NCBI GenBank assembly: GCA_903632075.3
Contig: CAHIKZ030004135.1
Coordinates: forward strand, 1,081,001 to 1,145,000
Origin: Acanthosepion pharaonis
Lineage: Eukaryota > Mollusca > Cephalopoda > Sepiida > Sepiidae
Direction: 5' to 3'
Length of the DNA stretch: 64,000 bases
The notes below the pieces were generated by a model, which saw nothing but the letters and a program-made list of their open reading frames with translations, was not told the DNA's origin and did not search any database. A program made the position numbers and the translations under genes. Positions 29,770 through 41,139 of this stretch are shown in pieces (the first letter of the stretch is position 1; each line of letters begins with the position of its first letter).

Positions 29770-32760
29770 TGTTTATTTTGGATCTTGACCAGATCCAACT
29801 CGATGCCTGTTGAGCTGTGGTCTGGAGACGATGTGAAGCACGATTCAGGTTCTAGCCAATGATGTTCACCTTCAAAAGGAAAGAAACGATTGACAGTCCA
29901 AGGAATTCAGGGCACCTGACCTCAATAGGTAGCACATGACATATCCACCCTTTTTCCATGCAGTCGGGTCGCAGCGATTCGTAACGGTTTTTCTATTGCT
30001 TGTGCGCTTCTCCACTGTTCTTCTCCCATGGAACCGTTAATTCTACTAGGAGGATACACTTCTTTGAATCCGACCAAGCTACAATGTCAGGGCGTGCTTC
30101 TCTCTGAATGAAGTGTACTGGAAATTGCAGAGATGTTCTAAGATCAGCTAGCAACCTCCAATCGCGGGCTCCACTCAGTAGTATCATGTTAGGTGTTTTT
30201 TTGGTCTTCCGCAGAGGGCGTTCACCTTCCTTGTGAAAACGGATCTTAGATTCTCTGCCCGTTACAAGCTGTTTGTTAGCTGCTTCACATTGTGATTGTC
30301 CATGACCACTTCTAGCACTTTGTTATGACGCTATGTATACATCTGCAGTGATTGTGGGCACGTAGAGAGCACGTGACATAAAGTACTTCGATCACTTTGA
30401 CATAATGTGCATGCATTAGTGTCAGTGTACACCGACAGCTTGAGATTGGTCGTATATGGTAGGAGATCATAGATAGATCGCAGGAGGAATTATAGCATCA
30501 TTAGATCAATATCACTCTATGTAGTCCAAGCACATTGTTTGGACTAAGAAACAGCGGTAGCTGTTCACTGCTCTTCCTCGGAATTCCTAATTTCTTCAAT
30601 ATGTCTCGTTTACTCTTTTAGATCGCGAAAAAACTGGTTGCTTGTGCTGCTCAAGCCAGTTCGATTGATTTAGGTCACCCCAATAATCTTCTTGGTTTGC
30701 CGGTTGGATTCTGCCTCTTGGGTGGCTTCTACTGCTGACCATTTGGTACCAGTTTTGATATCTGTCTTCGGACGATCTCATCGGCCGATTACTTCATTAT
30801 CTTATGAAGGCGTACCTTTCTGATCTTGAACTCCTCCACCAGTGAGGAAATGGGAAGTTGCAGGTTTCTGGCATTGGTATAGAGTATGATTGTGGAGAAG
30901 CAGTGGGTGGGTGGGGACTCCAAGCCGCTTGCGCAGGTACATGTTGATACACTGTTATGTCTGCTGAATGTGAGACAGTAAATTCATACACCTGCAACGG
31001 CCACAGAAGCCGGGACAGCAAACCATGTTGGTATCACCAAGCCTTCAGTTTGCCGGAGAGGTGGATTCTGTCCCTGGATACATCTATTGTCAATTTCGGC
31101 ACTTCATTATCTCGGTGCCTATCAATCAGTTGAATTTCATACAGCCGCCCGAAGCACTTCATTGGCTTCTCTTTGATTGTCAAGATCATGTCACTCCAAA
31201 TGTAGACACTGCTTCTAAGTAATGGTAAGCTCCGGATTTTTTGTGGTTTAGCCTTCATTCTCGTCCACGTGAAGAGCTTATGGTAGCACTGCAGCAGTTC
31301 ATCGGCACCGACTTTAGACGGAACCAGGATGGTTATGTCAACCATGAACGCTCTGGAAGGAGGAAAGACTATTTATTCTTCATCAATCATTCCCTTCGCT
31401 GTGCCCGCTGCACCCCGTAATATGAGTTCCATGGAGATAATGAAAAGAAATGGTGAAATCACACACCCCATCATGATGTCGATCTCGAGAGCTTTCCGAT
31501 TGGTGGTGTAGTTACAAACAGTAAAATGCATAAAAGCTGCTCTTTAATATTTCATTATAATTTCCCCAACCTTACAAGGGAAATTGAAAAATTCGAAAGA
31601 CATTCAAAATAACTCATGAAGAACAGATCTATACGCATTCGCAAAATCAAGCGAAATTAATTGAAGTTCAGTTTGATATTGTTTGACTGATAGGACTGAG
31701 TTCCAAATCATGTGTGAATGCTTCAGACAACCGTGGAAGCCAGGTATCCCAGCTTTCTGGACAGCAGTATTTATATAATGGTTACCTAGCAAGAAGTCCA
31801 TCATACGACGGGAAAGAGCCCACCACCAAATATTTTCCCCTCTACATTCAAGAGTGAGATAGGGCAGAAATTTACAAGGCCCTTTGCATTCTTAAGTATA
31901 CAAATATCTTCCTCCAGGCACCATTCTTGTGGTACAATACCTTGTTTCCATGCCCGTTCGAGGATGATGGTGAGTTGTTTGAGGACGTTTAGACAATTCT
32001 TATATAACTTGTAGGATATTCCATTTATTCCAGGTGCATGGCACGGGATTTGCGAACGAATTCCCAAATTTCACTCAGGTTTAGTAATCTCTCAATAAAC
32101 ATGACCTCTGGATCATGGGGCCTAGGAAGGTCATTCAGAGGAGGGATTTGAACAACTTTCCAAGCATCAGAGTACGTTCTCCTCAGGGGGTTCTCGCGTC
32201 CGTCCTGCAGTACGTCTTAATCTCGGCGAACAGATTTTTAGCAAAAGCATAAGGATTATTTTAAAATGATCTCCGGGAATGTCGCTCTTTCTTTTGACGT
32301 TTTCTTTGGTTCTCAGCTCTAGAGAACACTAAGACCCATTCTTTAATATCCTTAAGCAGTTCTTTAGGGTCTGCCCTCTCATGAATTGGAGCTTCTTTGT
32401 GTCGGCGCTTCAAAACCCTCCCTTCTACTCTTAATTTACCCTTTCTGAATCTGTCGTCTTTTTTACTCGCTTCTCGTCTTTATTTTCCCATCTTGCAGTT
32501 GCCACATCAAACCACTCAAGACAAAACTCGTTCATAACTCTACAGAAAGATCTGATCTACTGGCTAATGGGTAGATGGTTGGTAAGGATTAATGTGAGTT
32601 CCAGATCGAGATTCAACCAATTAGCATTCTGATTGCCTTTGGGTCACTGGATTCTTGGCTTGCTTGGGATTTTTTCAGGGCACCGACGCTCAGCAATGGG
32701 ATCCTGAACACTGTAGTCCACATTCATAATCCCATCATCGACTTCCATTCTCCAATAGGG
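29770..32760 (-). pseudogene. R2/Hero-like LINE with restriction-like endonuclease, decayed
   Basis: Minus-strand segments follow one family in order. First is the pre-palm 'APGINGISYKLYKNC' and 'W..GIVPQEW' (31930-32035). RT blocks follow: 'SLLNVEGKIF' (31840-31870), 'AGIPGFHGCLKHSHMIW' and 'LDFANAYRSV.HEL' (31610-31760). A palm remnant 'FMVDITIL' stands where relatives have a Y-M-D-D motif (31315-31340), then 'W.RMKAKPQKIRSL' (31235-31275) and 'LSGKLKAW' (31030). The C-terminal PD-(D/E)XK nuclease is 'RPDIVAWSDSKKCILLVELT' (30040-30100), continuing to 'YESL..DCMEKGW' and 'LPIEVRC'. Catalytic Asp loss in the palm plus stops and indels make it dead. The clade is inferred from motifs. Confidence 0.78.
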
Positions 32761-32857
32761 GAATTGCGTTGCCTACATCAGTGTGCCTTATGAATACGTA
32801 AACCGCGCGCAGGCTGTCGGATTTCCTGCTCAATCACACGTTGATAGATATGTACAG

Positions 32858-32913
<56 letters not shown>
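32858..32913. repeat. (GATA)n microsatellite
   Basis: About 13 GATA units. Minus-strand frames across it read as serine-isoleucine-tyrosine-leucine repeats and are artefacts. The following 32914-33488 holds no recognised gene. Confidence 0.95.
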
Positions 32914-32914
<1 letters not shown>

Positions 32915-33486
32915 TGAATATGAGGAAACCGAGATACATATACAAATAGATTTTAAAATTCCGATTTCTTCTAAGATCGTCTCTGTTTCTAACTGGACAC
33001 ACAAAGAGCCATGATGTGTGTGCAAGTGCATTTGCGCAATCGTGGGCATACACGCCCACATGGCTTTTATCTGTGTTGGCTTATCATCTAGTAAACTGAA
33101 AAAGCATATGTGATAGACAAAACTATTTTAAGTCAGTTCTGACTGCAAGTATACGTTCAGTGAACGCTAAGGCTCCTCACTTCTTCGATTTGCCGCTTGC
33201 GGCTCAAGGTCAGTAACAACACAAGACACTTCAGACTTGGCCAATCCACTCGAGAAGGAGTTTCTATTACAGGTTTTACCTTTCGAGTGCTCACGACTAC
33301 TTCAGAATGTCAATTTTTTTTCCATAGTCCTGTCGGCTCTTATCTTTGCAATTTATTTTTATAGATCTTCTCTTCACTTAACTTTATGCTTCTGAACTGT
33401 AGAGCATTTCCTTTTTTTTTTTTTTGTTTTTCAATCAGCTTTAATTTATCTGTTCATTTTTCTTATCATATTTCTGTTTCTCCCCT

Positions 33487-33488
<2 letters not shown>

Positions 33489-33533
<45 letters not shown>

Positions 33534-33770
33534 TCTGTTCATATCTATCTATCTATCTATCTATCTCAGTCTGTTTATCTCTCTATTTCAGTCTGCTCAT
33601 ATCTATCTATCTATATGTCTATGTTTGTCCATCTATCTAATTATCATTACAGTCTGTTTCTATCTATCTTGATCTCGCATTATCTATCTCAGTCTGTTTC
33701 TGTCTCAATTTCTTCATATCTATCTATATCACTCTCTTCATATCTATATCAATCTACCTATATCAAGCTA
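33489..33770. repeat. (TA)n followed by degenerate (ATCT)n repeats
   Basis: About 21 TA units (33489-33530) lead into ATCT repeats interspersed with CAGTCTGTT-type segments to about 33770. It directly precedes the transposase remnant at 33774, whose 5' end it may have replaced. Confidence 0.9.
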
Positions 33771-33773
33771 TCC

Positions 33774-34875
33774 TTGGCACGAATCGAGAAACACATTATA
33801 CGGGCTGTCAGAGAAGATCCAGGTATTAGCATACGTGAAGTGGACCCAGGAGATCGTACCGCATGAAGGGTACTTTAATATCAATATCTGTATCTATATC
33901 ATTTACAACGTGTGCAGGGTCTTTCAACCTCTGATCACTCACCAAGGGAGAACCTTTGGCGATGGTTTATTGCACAAACTACCGATCTGTTGTTTGTCTC
34001 TTCAATCTTGTTTACGGATAAGGCAACATTTGGAAGAGATGGAATAACAAATTTATACACCAACATCTGTGGGCGGATCGGAATCCCCATGGTCCAATAC
34101 AGATTCGACACCAGCATCATTTTACGTTTAATATGTGGACTGGAATTGTAGGTAACTGCCTGGTAGGTCCATATGTCATTCCAACAAGTCTTACAGGAGC
34201 TTTCTACAGGGTTTTTATTTTGCACACACTTGCAGACCTCTTAGAGGATATATCTCTTCCCATACGAAGATGCCTGTGGTTCATGCATGATGGGGTTGCA
34301 GTACATTTTAGTCACATTGTTCGCGATGCACTGGCTATCTACCATGAAAGATGTATAGGTAGGTGAGGACCAGTTCCTTGGCCTACACATTACCCTGACC
34401 TCAGTCCTGTGGGGGCTACCTAAAACAATTGGTTTATGCAGCAGACATTAATAATGCAGAGACGCTTCATCAACGTGTCATGGGGGCCAGCGAAACCATT
34501 CGACACCGTGTGGGAGTATTTGAAAGGGTCCACCAGTTAATGATCCGACGGAATGTATGTAGCAGCAAGCGGGGGATATCTTGAACATTTGCTATGAGTT
34601 ATGAGTTGCTGTGTTGAGATACAACGATGGCCTTTGCGACATATGTTTATATGGACATTTTACTTTGTTTTAGTGTCTGGAACCCGCCCCTAAAGTCTGT
34701 AAAAGTATTTTTGGATTGCATTTTGTATTGCACATTTAACAGCGTCTAACGTAAACTTTAAACTTAATAACGCAAAAACGAAGGATTTGCGGAAATATGT
34801 TTATATGGACTTTTGCCCTTGTTTTGGTGCGTGTGAGGAACCCGCTTTCAAAGTATTTTTGATACATCCTGTATA
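33774..34875 (+). pseudogene. mariner/IS630-type transposase pseudogene
   Basis: N-terminal helix-turn-helix remnant 'RIEKHIIRAVREDPGISIRE' lies at 33785-33845. The DDE domain follows with 'FTDKATFGRDGI' (34012-34047, first Asp present), 'MWTGIVGNCLVGPYVIP' (34133-34183), 'FMHDGVAVHFSH' (34280-34316, second Asp present) and 'HYPDLSPVG' after an in-frame stop at 34367 (third Asp present). A frameshift near 34070 separates the halves. The 3' part holds a direct duplication (34640-34700 and 34793-34860, both with GTTTATATGGAC). It ends near TTTTTGATACATCCTGTA at 34875, like the terminus of this transposon group. The 5' terminus is lost. Confidence 0.85.
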
Positions 34876-35117
34876 TATAAGCGTGTTATTTTATTTTTGC
34901 AACGGCCTGTTTATCTCACAGAATTGCGACATTTCTTTATACAGAAAATAAAGAATGCATGAACAATACAATTAATAGTAAAAACGTATGGTATGAATGA
35001 AAATATAAATGAATGTAAAAAAAAAGAAAATGGGTGAAATAATTAAAAAAGAAAGAAAGAAAAATGGGCGAAACTATTAAAAGAATGAAAGACAGAAGAC
35101 GGAGAAATGATGAACTA

Positions 35118-35400
35118 AAAATAATAGTTTACACTATTCGGGCTGTTGTCCCCATCTTTGTTGCCATAGTCAGCCGCTGTACTCTCCGGCCTTCTTCAGG
35201 TGATCGGAATTTCGAAAGGAACCCTTATTTTATCCAGGTTGTCGGAGATGATCCAGGGGTAGGTTCTTCTAGTTCCACGCCCCTTCCAGATACCTCAGTT
35301 ATCTCCCTTTAACTCAACTCTCCACGTTTTTGTTCAGTGCTGCAATAGCCAGGTTTTAAACTCACAACTTCTTTGGATCAAATCACTTGATCCAGCCAAC
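35118..35400 (+). repeat. Inverted repeat pair, left arm
   Basis: The segment starting about 'TTCGGGCTGTTGTCCCCATC', with 'GGCCTTCTTCAGGTGATCGG' and 'TTCTAGTTCCACG', is repeated in reverse orientation at 35545-35815. The arms are about 270 bp with moderate divergence and a spacer of about 145 bp. No coding domain is recognised. Confidence 0.8.
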
Positions 35401-35544
35401 GCTTTGGCCATGTGTCCTTTATGACATCAGTATATGAATTTTTGGGACTTATAAACTTAATGTTTCAGTAACAGTTTTTTTACCAGAGTTCATATTGCAA
35501 TTTTGTTGTTATTATTGCTTTTCTCTAGCACCCCGTATTAAAAA

Positions 35545-35815
35545 TTCACACACTGATGTCTTCAAGTGATTTGGCCTAAAGAGTTGTGAGTTCAGTACGT
35601 GGCTACTACAGTGATGAACAAAAACGGGAGATAACAGGTATGCGAAATAGGCATGACACGTGGAACTAGAAAAATCTAACTCGGTGGAGGAAATAAGGTG
35701 TTCAGTTCTGAATTCCAATCGCCTGAAGAAGGCCAGAACGTACAACAGCCGAAACATCGTGAATATGGCAAGAAAGATGAGGACAACAGTCCGAACAATG
35801 TGAACCTCATCTGAG
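35545..35815 (-). repeat. Inverted repeat pair, right arm
   Basis: The reverse complement shares 'CGGACTGTTGTCCTCATCTT', 'GGCCTTCTTCAGGCGATTGG', 'TTCTAGTTCCACG', 'TTATCTCCCGTTTTTGTTCA' and 'CTCACAACTCTTTAGG' with the left arm in the same order. It carries about 20 bp ('GATGTTTCGGCTGTTGTACG') altered relative to the left arm. It may be two copies of one dispersed repeat inserted head-on. Confidence 0.8.
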
Positions 35816-36117
35816 AAATAAAGACGGATAAAAATAATAGAATAAAGAATGAAAAGAAAGAAATAAAAGGAAACAAAGAAAAACCGAGAGAAAGAAAATA
35901 AACGATTAAAATAAGAAGGGGGGGAGTAATGAATGAAAGTGGAATGGTTACATAAAGAAGTAAATATTTAAATAATAAAGACTGCGCATATGATAAAAAA
36001 AAACAATGAAATGTAAACTCACTATTAATGGCCTGCAATCCCAACTTGCTAACGATTAAACCACATGGAGGTACTTTAGAAGGAGAGAAAAAAGGCAAAG
36101 GTTTTATGAAATAAGAA

Positions 36118-36927
36118 ATAAAAATGAATGGAAAGAAAGAAAGAAAGAAAAAAGAAAGAAAGAAAAAAAAAGAAAGAAAGAAAGAAAATGAATGAAATGA
36201 TTAAAAAACAAAAAGAAGGAAAGAAATAATGAATGAATGGTTGAAATGATTAAAAGAAAGTAAGAAAGAATGAAAGAAAGAAAATGGTTGAAATAAATAA
36301 AAAACAGATGAAATAAGGAATGAGTGAATGAAAGAAAGGGGAGAAATAGGTGAAATGATTAAAAGAAAGAAATGGCGAAAGAAACAAGGGAAATGAGTGA
36401 AATGATATATTAAAAAAGAAAGAAACGAAAAGAAAGCAAGAAAGAAAGAAACGAAATGAAAGCAAGAAAGAAAGCAAGAAAGAAAGAAAGAAACGAAATG
36501 AAAGCAAGAAAGAAAGAAAGAAAGAAAGAAAGAAACGAAATGAAAGCAAGAAAGAAACGAAATGAGAGCAAGAAAGAAAGAAAGAAAGAAACGAAATGAA
36601 AGCAAGAAAGAAAGAAAGAAAGAAACGAAATGAAAGCAAGAAAGAAAGCAAGAAAGAAAGAAAGAAACGAAAGGAAAGCAAGAAAGAAAGCAAGAAAGAA
36701 AGAAAGAAACGAAATGAAAGCAAGAAAGAAAGAAAGAAAGAAAGAAACGAAATGAAAGCAAGAAAGAAAGAAAGAAAGAAAGAAACGAAATGAAAGCAAG
36801 AAAGAAAGCAAGAAAGAAAGAAAGAAAGAAACGAAATGAAAGCAAGAAAGAAAGCAAGAAAGAAAGAAAGAAACGAAATGAAAGCAAGAAAGAAAGCAAG
36901 AAAGAAAGAAAGAAACGAAATGAAAGC

Positions 36928-36959
<32 letters not shown>

Positions 36960-37053
36960 AACGAAATGAAAGCAAGAAAGAAAGAAAGAAAGAAACGAAA
37001 TGAAAGCAAGAAAGAAAGAAAGCAAGAAAGAAAGAAAGAAACGAAATGAAAGC

Positions 37054-37109
<56 letters not shown>

Positions 37110-37110
37110 A
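36118..37110. repeat. GAAA-based complex satellite with ~17 CGAAATGAAAGC modules
   Basis: From 36424 to about 37052, modules of the form AAACGAAATGAAAGCAAG recur about 17 times, separated by variable numbers of GAAA units. They end in a pure (GAAA)n array to 37110. Some modules carry an added AAGC step, and two variants read AAAGG and AAAAG. All three minus-strand frames are open because no stop arises in the repeat; they read as phenylalanine/serine/leucine-rich chains and are not genes. Confidence 0.95.
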
Positions 37111-37800
37111 ATATGAAAAATGTCAAATGTGGATTGAATAGAAAAAGTAGAAAAATATGTGATTCTGACTTTCAGTGGCTTGTAAGAAAATCACTGGTAG
37201 GAGGAATGAAATCAAAATCTGATTGGAAGAGAAGCCAAATTTATATTGATTGATGCCAGTCGCTGAAAAGAAACAAAAGGCAGTTGTCCCTGGCAAATGT
37301 TCAGCACATTGGACATTGACCTTGAGCTCAAGAAGACATCACCAAAAGCCCTACTGCTGCTAGGGTTAGTGAAAGACGTTAAAATTCTAAATAGCTAGAG
37401 AAAATTCATCCCATAGTAAAAAAAAAAGTAATCCTTCTTACACAAAATATGATTTTCTATGTAAAATAGCATGATAATTAGGAGTTGTCTGGGATAACAT
37501 AGTTATCGTACTGCTTTGCTACAATACATGGATATTTAGCTAAATGTAAAATTGTTAAATTTCCTTTTAACTTTCTCTCTCTCACTAGGGTCATAGCATT
37601 TATTATTGAAGCTAGCGTAATGGCTTTGGCTGTAATATTTATTGTCCGTTTTGTTTCTTGCTTGAAGTAGCTGTGTATTTCCTTATGACAATACTCTTAA
37701 AAGATTAGCACAACTTAATACAGAGTCACACAATGTAGAAGATTGGAATTCAGATTTTTTTTTCTCGAAATGAAGAGGTGTGTTTACTTTAAAAATGGAA
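37111..37800. other. Stretch with no recognised gene
   Basis: Unique-looking AT-rich sequence, no recognisable coding region or repeat. Confidence 0.45.
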
Positions 37801-37807
37801 CTGTGAC

Positions 37808-37898
37808 GCTCTATACGGCCAAGTGGTAAATCACGCAGAATCCAAAGTTGGTTTCTCTTACAAAGGGGAACGCAGATTCGATCCCCTGCTAGAGAGCA
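37808..37898 (+). pseudogene. tRNA-like sequence
   Basis: The 91-nt segment begins GCTCTATACGGCC and ends CTAGAGAGCA, giving a partial acceptor stem (GCTCT / AGAGC). The A-box-like GGCCAAGTGG lies at 37818-37827 and the B-box-like GATTCGATCCCC at 37875-37886. The length and the extra sequence before the B box resemble a class II tRNA (Leu or Ser type), but the stems are imperfect. It may be a tRNA pseudogene or the head of a SINE. The anticodon is not assigned. Confidence 0.45.
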
Positions 37899-38061
37899 CT
37901 TTTTTCTTTAATAAGATTTCTTGAATGCGCTACCCGATAGACGTAATAAACACTTTTTAAGATAAAAATGTGGCATTTATTTCAAATATGAGTATCCACT
38001 TTAATAACGTTTGAAATTATATATATTTTCTTTACTTAAATGTTTTCTTTATCTTATCACT

Positions 38062-38123
38062 AGAAGCAATCGGTGTCTAGCCACACTGATGAGCTGTGAT
38101 ACAGCGAAACAGTCTGCATGTGG

Positions 38124-38128
<5 letters not shown>
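38062..38128 (+). mobile_element. SINE-like tail fragment
   Basis: GTGTCTAGCCACACTGATGA and CAGCGAAACAGTCTGCATGT resemble the body of the SINE-like units at 222-680 ('GATGTCTAGCCACATTGAAG', 'GCGAAACAGTCTGTCTGTGG'). The fragment ends in GGCTTA and runs straight into (TA)n. The head is missing. Confidence 0.65.
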
Positions 38129-38173
<45 letters not shown>

Positions 38174-38341
38174 GACATTTTATGTTTATACATTCTTTTT
38201 ATAGATACAAATATTTAAGTAAATGCTCTGTTTATAATAAACAGTATTAAACATTTTCCGGCCTGAATGTCCGAGAATGTCAGAGAATGTATAAACATAA
38301 AATGTCTTAAAATAATTGTCGAACTTTGGCCATTTCATAAT

Positions 38342-38397
<56 letters not shown>

Positions 38398-38412
38398 TTC
38401 GTTTTCGTTTTT

Positions 38413-38453
<41 letters not shown>
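38128..38453. repeat. Three (TA)n tracts flanking an inverted repeat
   Basis: (TA)n runs lie at 38128-38169, 38345-38392 and 38417-38452. Between the first two, TAAGACATTTTATGTTTATA (38170) pairs with TATAAACATAAAATGTCTTA (ending about 38310), 25-26-nt arms with a ~90-nt spacer. The second and third TA tracts are each linked to AAGTTTCGTT, so that small unit is duplicated. Confidence 0.85.
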
Positions 38454-38455
<2 letters not shown>

Positions 38456-38939
38456 TTTCGTTAAAAACGACTGACCAGTTACTACGGTTAAGTTTTATTT
38501 AATTTCTCTTGTGTTCTTTTTTTTTCTTTTCTGGACATAGTTTATGTAGAAATTGTTCGAATGTTCTCTATGCCCAAGTTCTTTACTTTATACTTTTAGC
38601 CATTATCAAGAATGATTTTTTTCTGCTTTTAACTGAATGTATGGATTTTTGTTATGTAGAGTAAAATGAATATTTTATTTTGCAAACACGTCACCACATT
38701 GTGGCTGTGTTCATGGTTGATGTTATTGATTCTTGCGTTTTTTTTCTTTTTCATTAATAATGCTTCCATTATTTTTAGCCTATTTTACATGTGGATGATG
38801 CTATTATATTTGTATTGTCAAAGAGTATGTTGCGGATGGAGTTTGGTAGGTCTCTCTGTGTATTTAAATGAGACCTAATTAAGCTGCGTTCAGACAGAAT
38901 CCTTTACATTCACTTACGTGCTAATAATACACTTGGGAA

Positions 38940-39175
38940 AGGTATGAATCCTCTTCTTCTCTCTCCAGTTATGGGTAAAATAGCAGGGCAGACTGGGTTC
39001 TATAGCCTTGGATTGCAACTGTTCTAGGAGAAAGACAACTCTGAATTCAAATCCTGCGGAGGGTTGTTTGGAGACCGTGTGGCACATACACTATAATCAA
39101 ATCATATGTGCTGGTGTCTGGCTGTCGGTTCCTAGGAACTGAGTTGCTTGACCCTCATACGCCGAATACGACGGG
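38940..39175 (+). mobile_element. SINE-like dispersed repeat
   Basis: The block with 'GGATTGCAACTGTTCTAGGA' and 'AGAAAGACAACTCTGAA' resembles the one at about 56590-56625 ('GATTGGCAACTAGTCTGGGA', 'GAAGGACAATTCTAAAACC'). The right end, CGGGAGAGTCCACCA, abuts a (TA)n(GT)n array. Classification is uncertain. Confidence 0.45.
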
Positions 39176-39183
39176 AGAGTCCA

Positions 39184-39184
<1 letters not shown>

Positions 39185-39272
<88 letters not shown>

Positions 39273-39284
39273 TGTGTGTGTGTG
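39185..39284. repeat. Compound (TA)n(GT)n microsatellite
   Basis: About 25 TA units followed by about 23 GT units with one TTT interruption. Confidence 0.95.
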
Positions 39285-39289
39285 CTCTG

Positions 39290-40275
39290 ATCCTAAAAAT
39301 TATTGTTACGATTCAATAAAATGTAGTTTTCTGGGTATAATTAAATTTTAATATGTTAAATAAAAACAAAATCAATATTTTGATTAATTTATTCCAGTGC
39401 ATCGCATCCAATAACGACAAAAATAAATGATTTAAATAAAACTCAAATAATCAAATAAAAAAATTCAGTATTGCCAAATATTTAACATATTTAATTAATA
39501 TTCAATAGTGTATCCTCTTAACGTGATATCTTTCTGTGATCATTTAATTTTGCATCAAGTTTTGAAACTACTCTTCACTTATTTTCTTAGAGTTTGGCGT
39601 CTTCTTTAAGTGGCGCGTTTGCCATTATAAGATTGTGACGAGAAAAAACAGCGCACAGGCTCACAAGAAAACGATGTCGAAGGAGAAGGCAGAAACAACA
39701 TTAATCATAAAACGTACTTTAATTAATGAATATACTTTTAAAAGAATTAAGATGAAATATAACTTGGGCATGACCACAAAGGAACACTTTGACTAAACTG
39801 AACTGCACTGATTTAAACCAGGCTCTACAACACGTGCGCTTAAAATTCTTTAAAATCTGACATAAATGTTGCTTTTGAAATCCGTGGAATCTTTCGAGCA
39901 AAGACGTGGGCTTAATGAAAAAAAAAATTCCCCTACTTCGTCGACTCAATGCAAAATGCGAATAAAAATAACGATTCTTTATCGAAATTGCGTAATTAAA
40001 TTTCAAATCTCGCCAATTTTTATTTTTCGTTGAACAGTAGAGAAATGATTTAAAATTTCTCCTACGAATAATGGCCGATACTTTTAGAATATTCGAGACA
40101 ATATTCAAGTATTAGATTTTATAGCAAAATTGTAGCTTTGACTGAATTTGAAATCAAAGACCATCGAACATGCCTAATTTAGAATTCAGCAAAAGTTTGG
40201 CTTTTATTCGAACTCGAATACACGCTGCGTCTATAGCAATCTTCATATCCATTTAGTAAAATAAAGAGGAACATA
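39290..40275. other. Stretch with no recognised gene
   Basis: A 129-codon open frame on the minus strand (39719-40108) has no recognisable domain and a composition driven by AT-rich DNA. It may be chance. Nothing else stands out. Confidence 0.45.
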
Positions 40276-40277
40276 CT

Positions 40278-40278
40278 G

Positions 40279-40334
<56 letters not shown>
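40278..40334. repeat. (GATA)n microsatellite
   Basis: About 14 GATA units. Confidence 0.95.
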
Positions 40335-40691
40335 GTACAGGGAACAGCTGCCATTCTTTTAATTATCTGTTCGAGTCAAGGTCTTTTTGAATTTGAATTT
40401 GAAATTAGTTTCCTTTCATACAAACCTTTTCAATGTACTTCACCGTCTCGTCTTTGAAGTTACAATCACAGTTTTATTCCCTTGACGGATTTCTGATATC
40501 ATCAACTGTCAATCATTCTGAAGAAAACAATATGTGTAGAGTTAATTTTATATCTATTTTATTTTCAAATATTGTCATTTCTTCTCTACTTTGAGTATTT
40601 TTTATCCCGTTAAATCTTTCATAAAGAAATATTTTTATATAAGGTTTGCTTTACTGAAATATACTTGAAGGCCGCTTCAAATATAGATTTA

Positions 40692-40693
<2 letters not shown>

Positions 40694-40758
<65 letters not shown>
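40694..40758. repeat. (TA)n microsatellite
   Basis: About 32 TA units. The flanks at 40335-40690 show no recognisable element. Confidence 0.95.
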
Positions 40759-40760
<2 letters not shown>

Positions 40761-40899
40761 TTCGGGTGGCTCACGAATTTAGAATGGTGTAACGATTCAG
40801 TGTCAATCGGTTAGTATCAACTGGGTCAGAGCGAAAGTTCACAACTTTTTGGGATTGAATTTTAAAGACAATATTAAGATATTTATGCATAGATTTATT

Positions 40900-41126
40900 C
40901 GATTACATATGACATTTTGTTATACGCAACTTCCATTCCCCCCTGAAATTGGCATCTTTCTGGGTGATAAATAGGTTAAAGTGGTTTTTACAGGCTTCTA
41001 GAGATTTTACTTTTTCCCATAGCATCCTTAGCATCCTTCTGTAGAACCACATTTCTGTTGCTTCTAGTCTCATCTTCATCTTTGATGAGATTGTCCAACA
41101 TTTGCTGTCATACAGGAGAATAGATA
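40900..41126 (-). mobile_element. RTE-like LINE fragment (post-RT), minus strand
   Basis: The minus-strand frame reads 'ILLYDSKCWTISSKM' then 'EATEMWFYRRMLRMLWEKV', the C-terminal block of the BovB/RTE-like family seen at 20.3 kb. It lies head-to-head with the plus-strand copy starting at about 41140. Confidence 0.8.
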
Positions 41127-41139
41127 TCACTTAACAGTT

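Noticed and set aside
36201..37126. Long overlapping minus-strand frames (up to 284 codons) rich in Phe, Ser, Leu
   Set aside because: They run through the GAAA satellite, are open in three frames at once and consist of the repeat's translation.
37808..37898. Functional tRNA gene
   Set aside because: A and B boxes are present but the stems are imperfect and no anticodon loop can be assigned, so it was listed only as tRNA-like.
39719..40108. 129-codon minus-strand frame as a possible gene
   Set aside because: No recognised domain, AT-driven composition and no supporting neighbours. It was left as unexplained rather than called.
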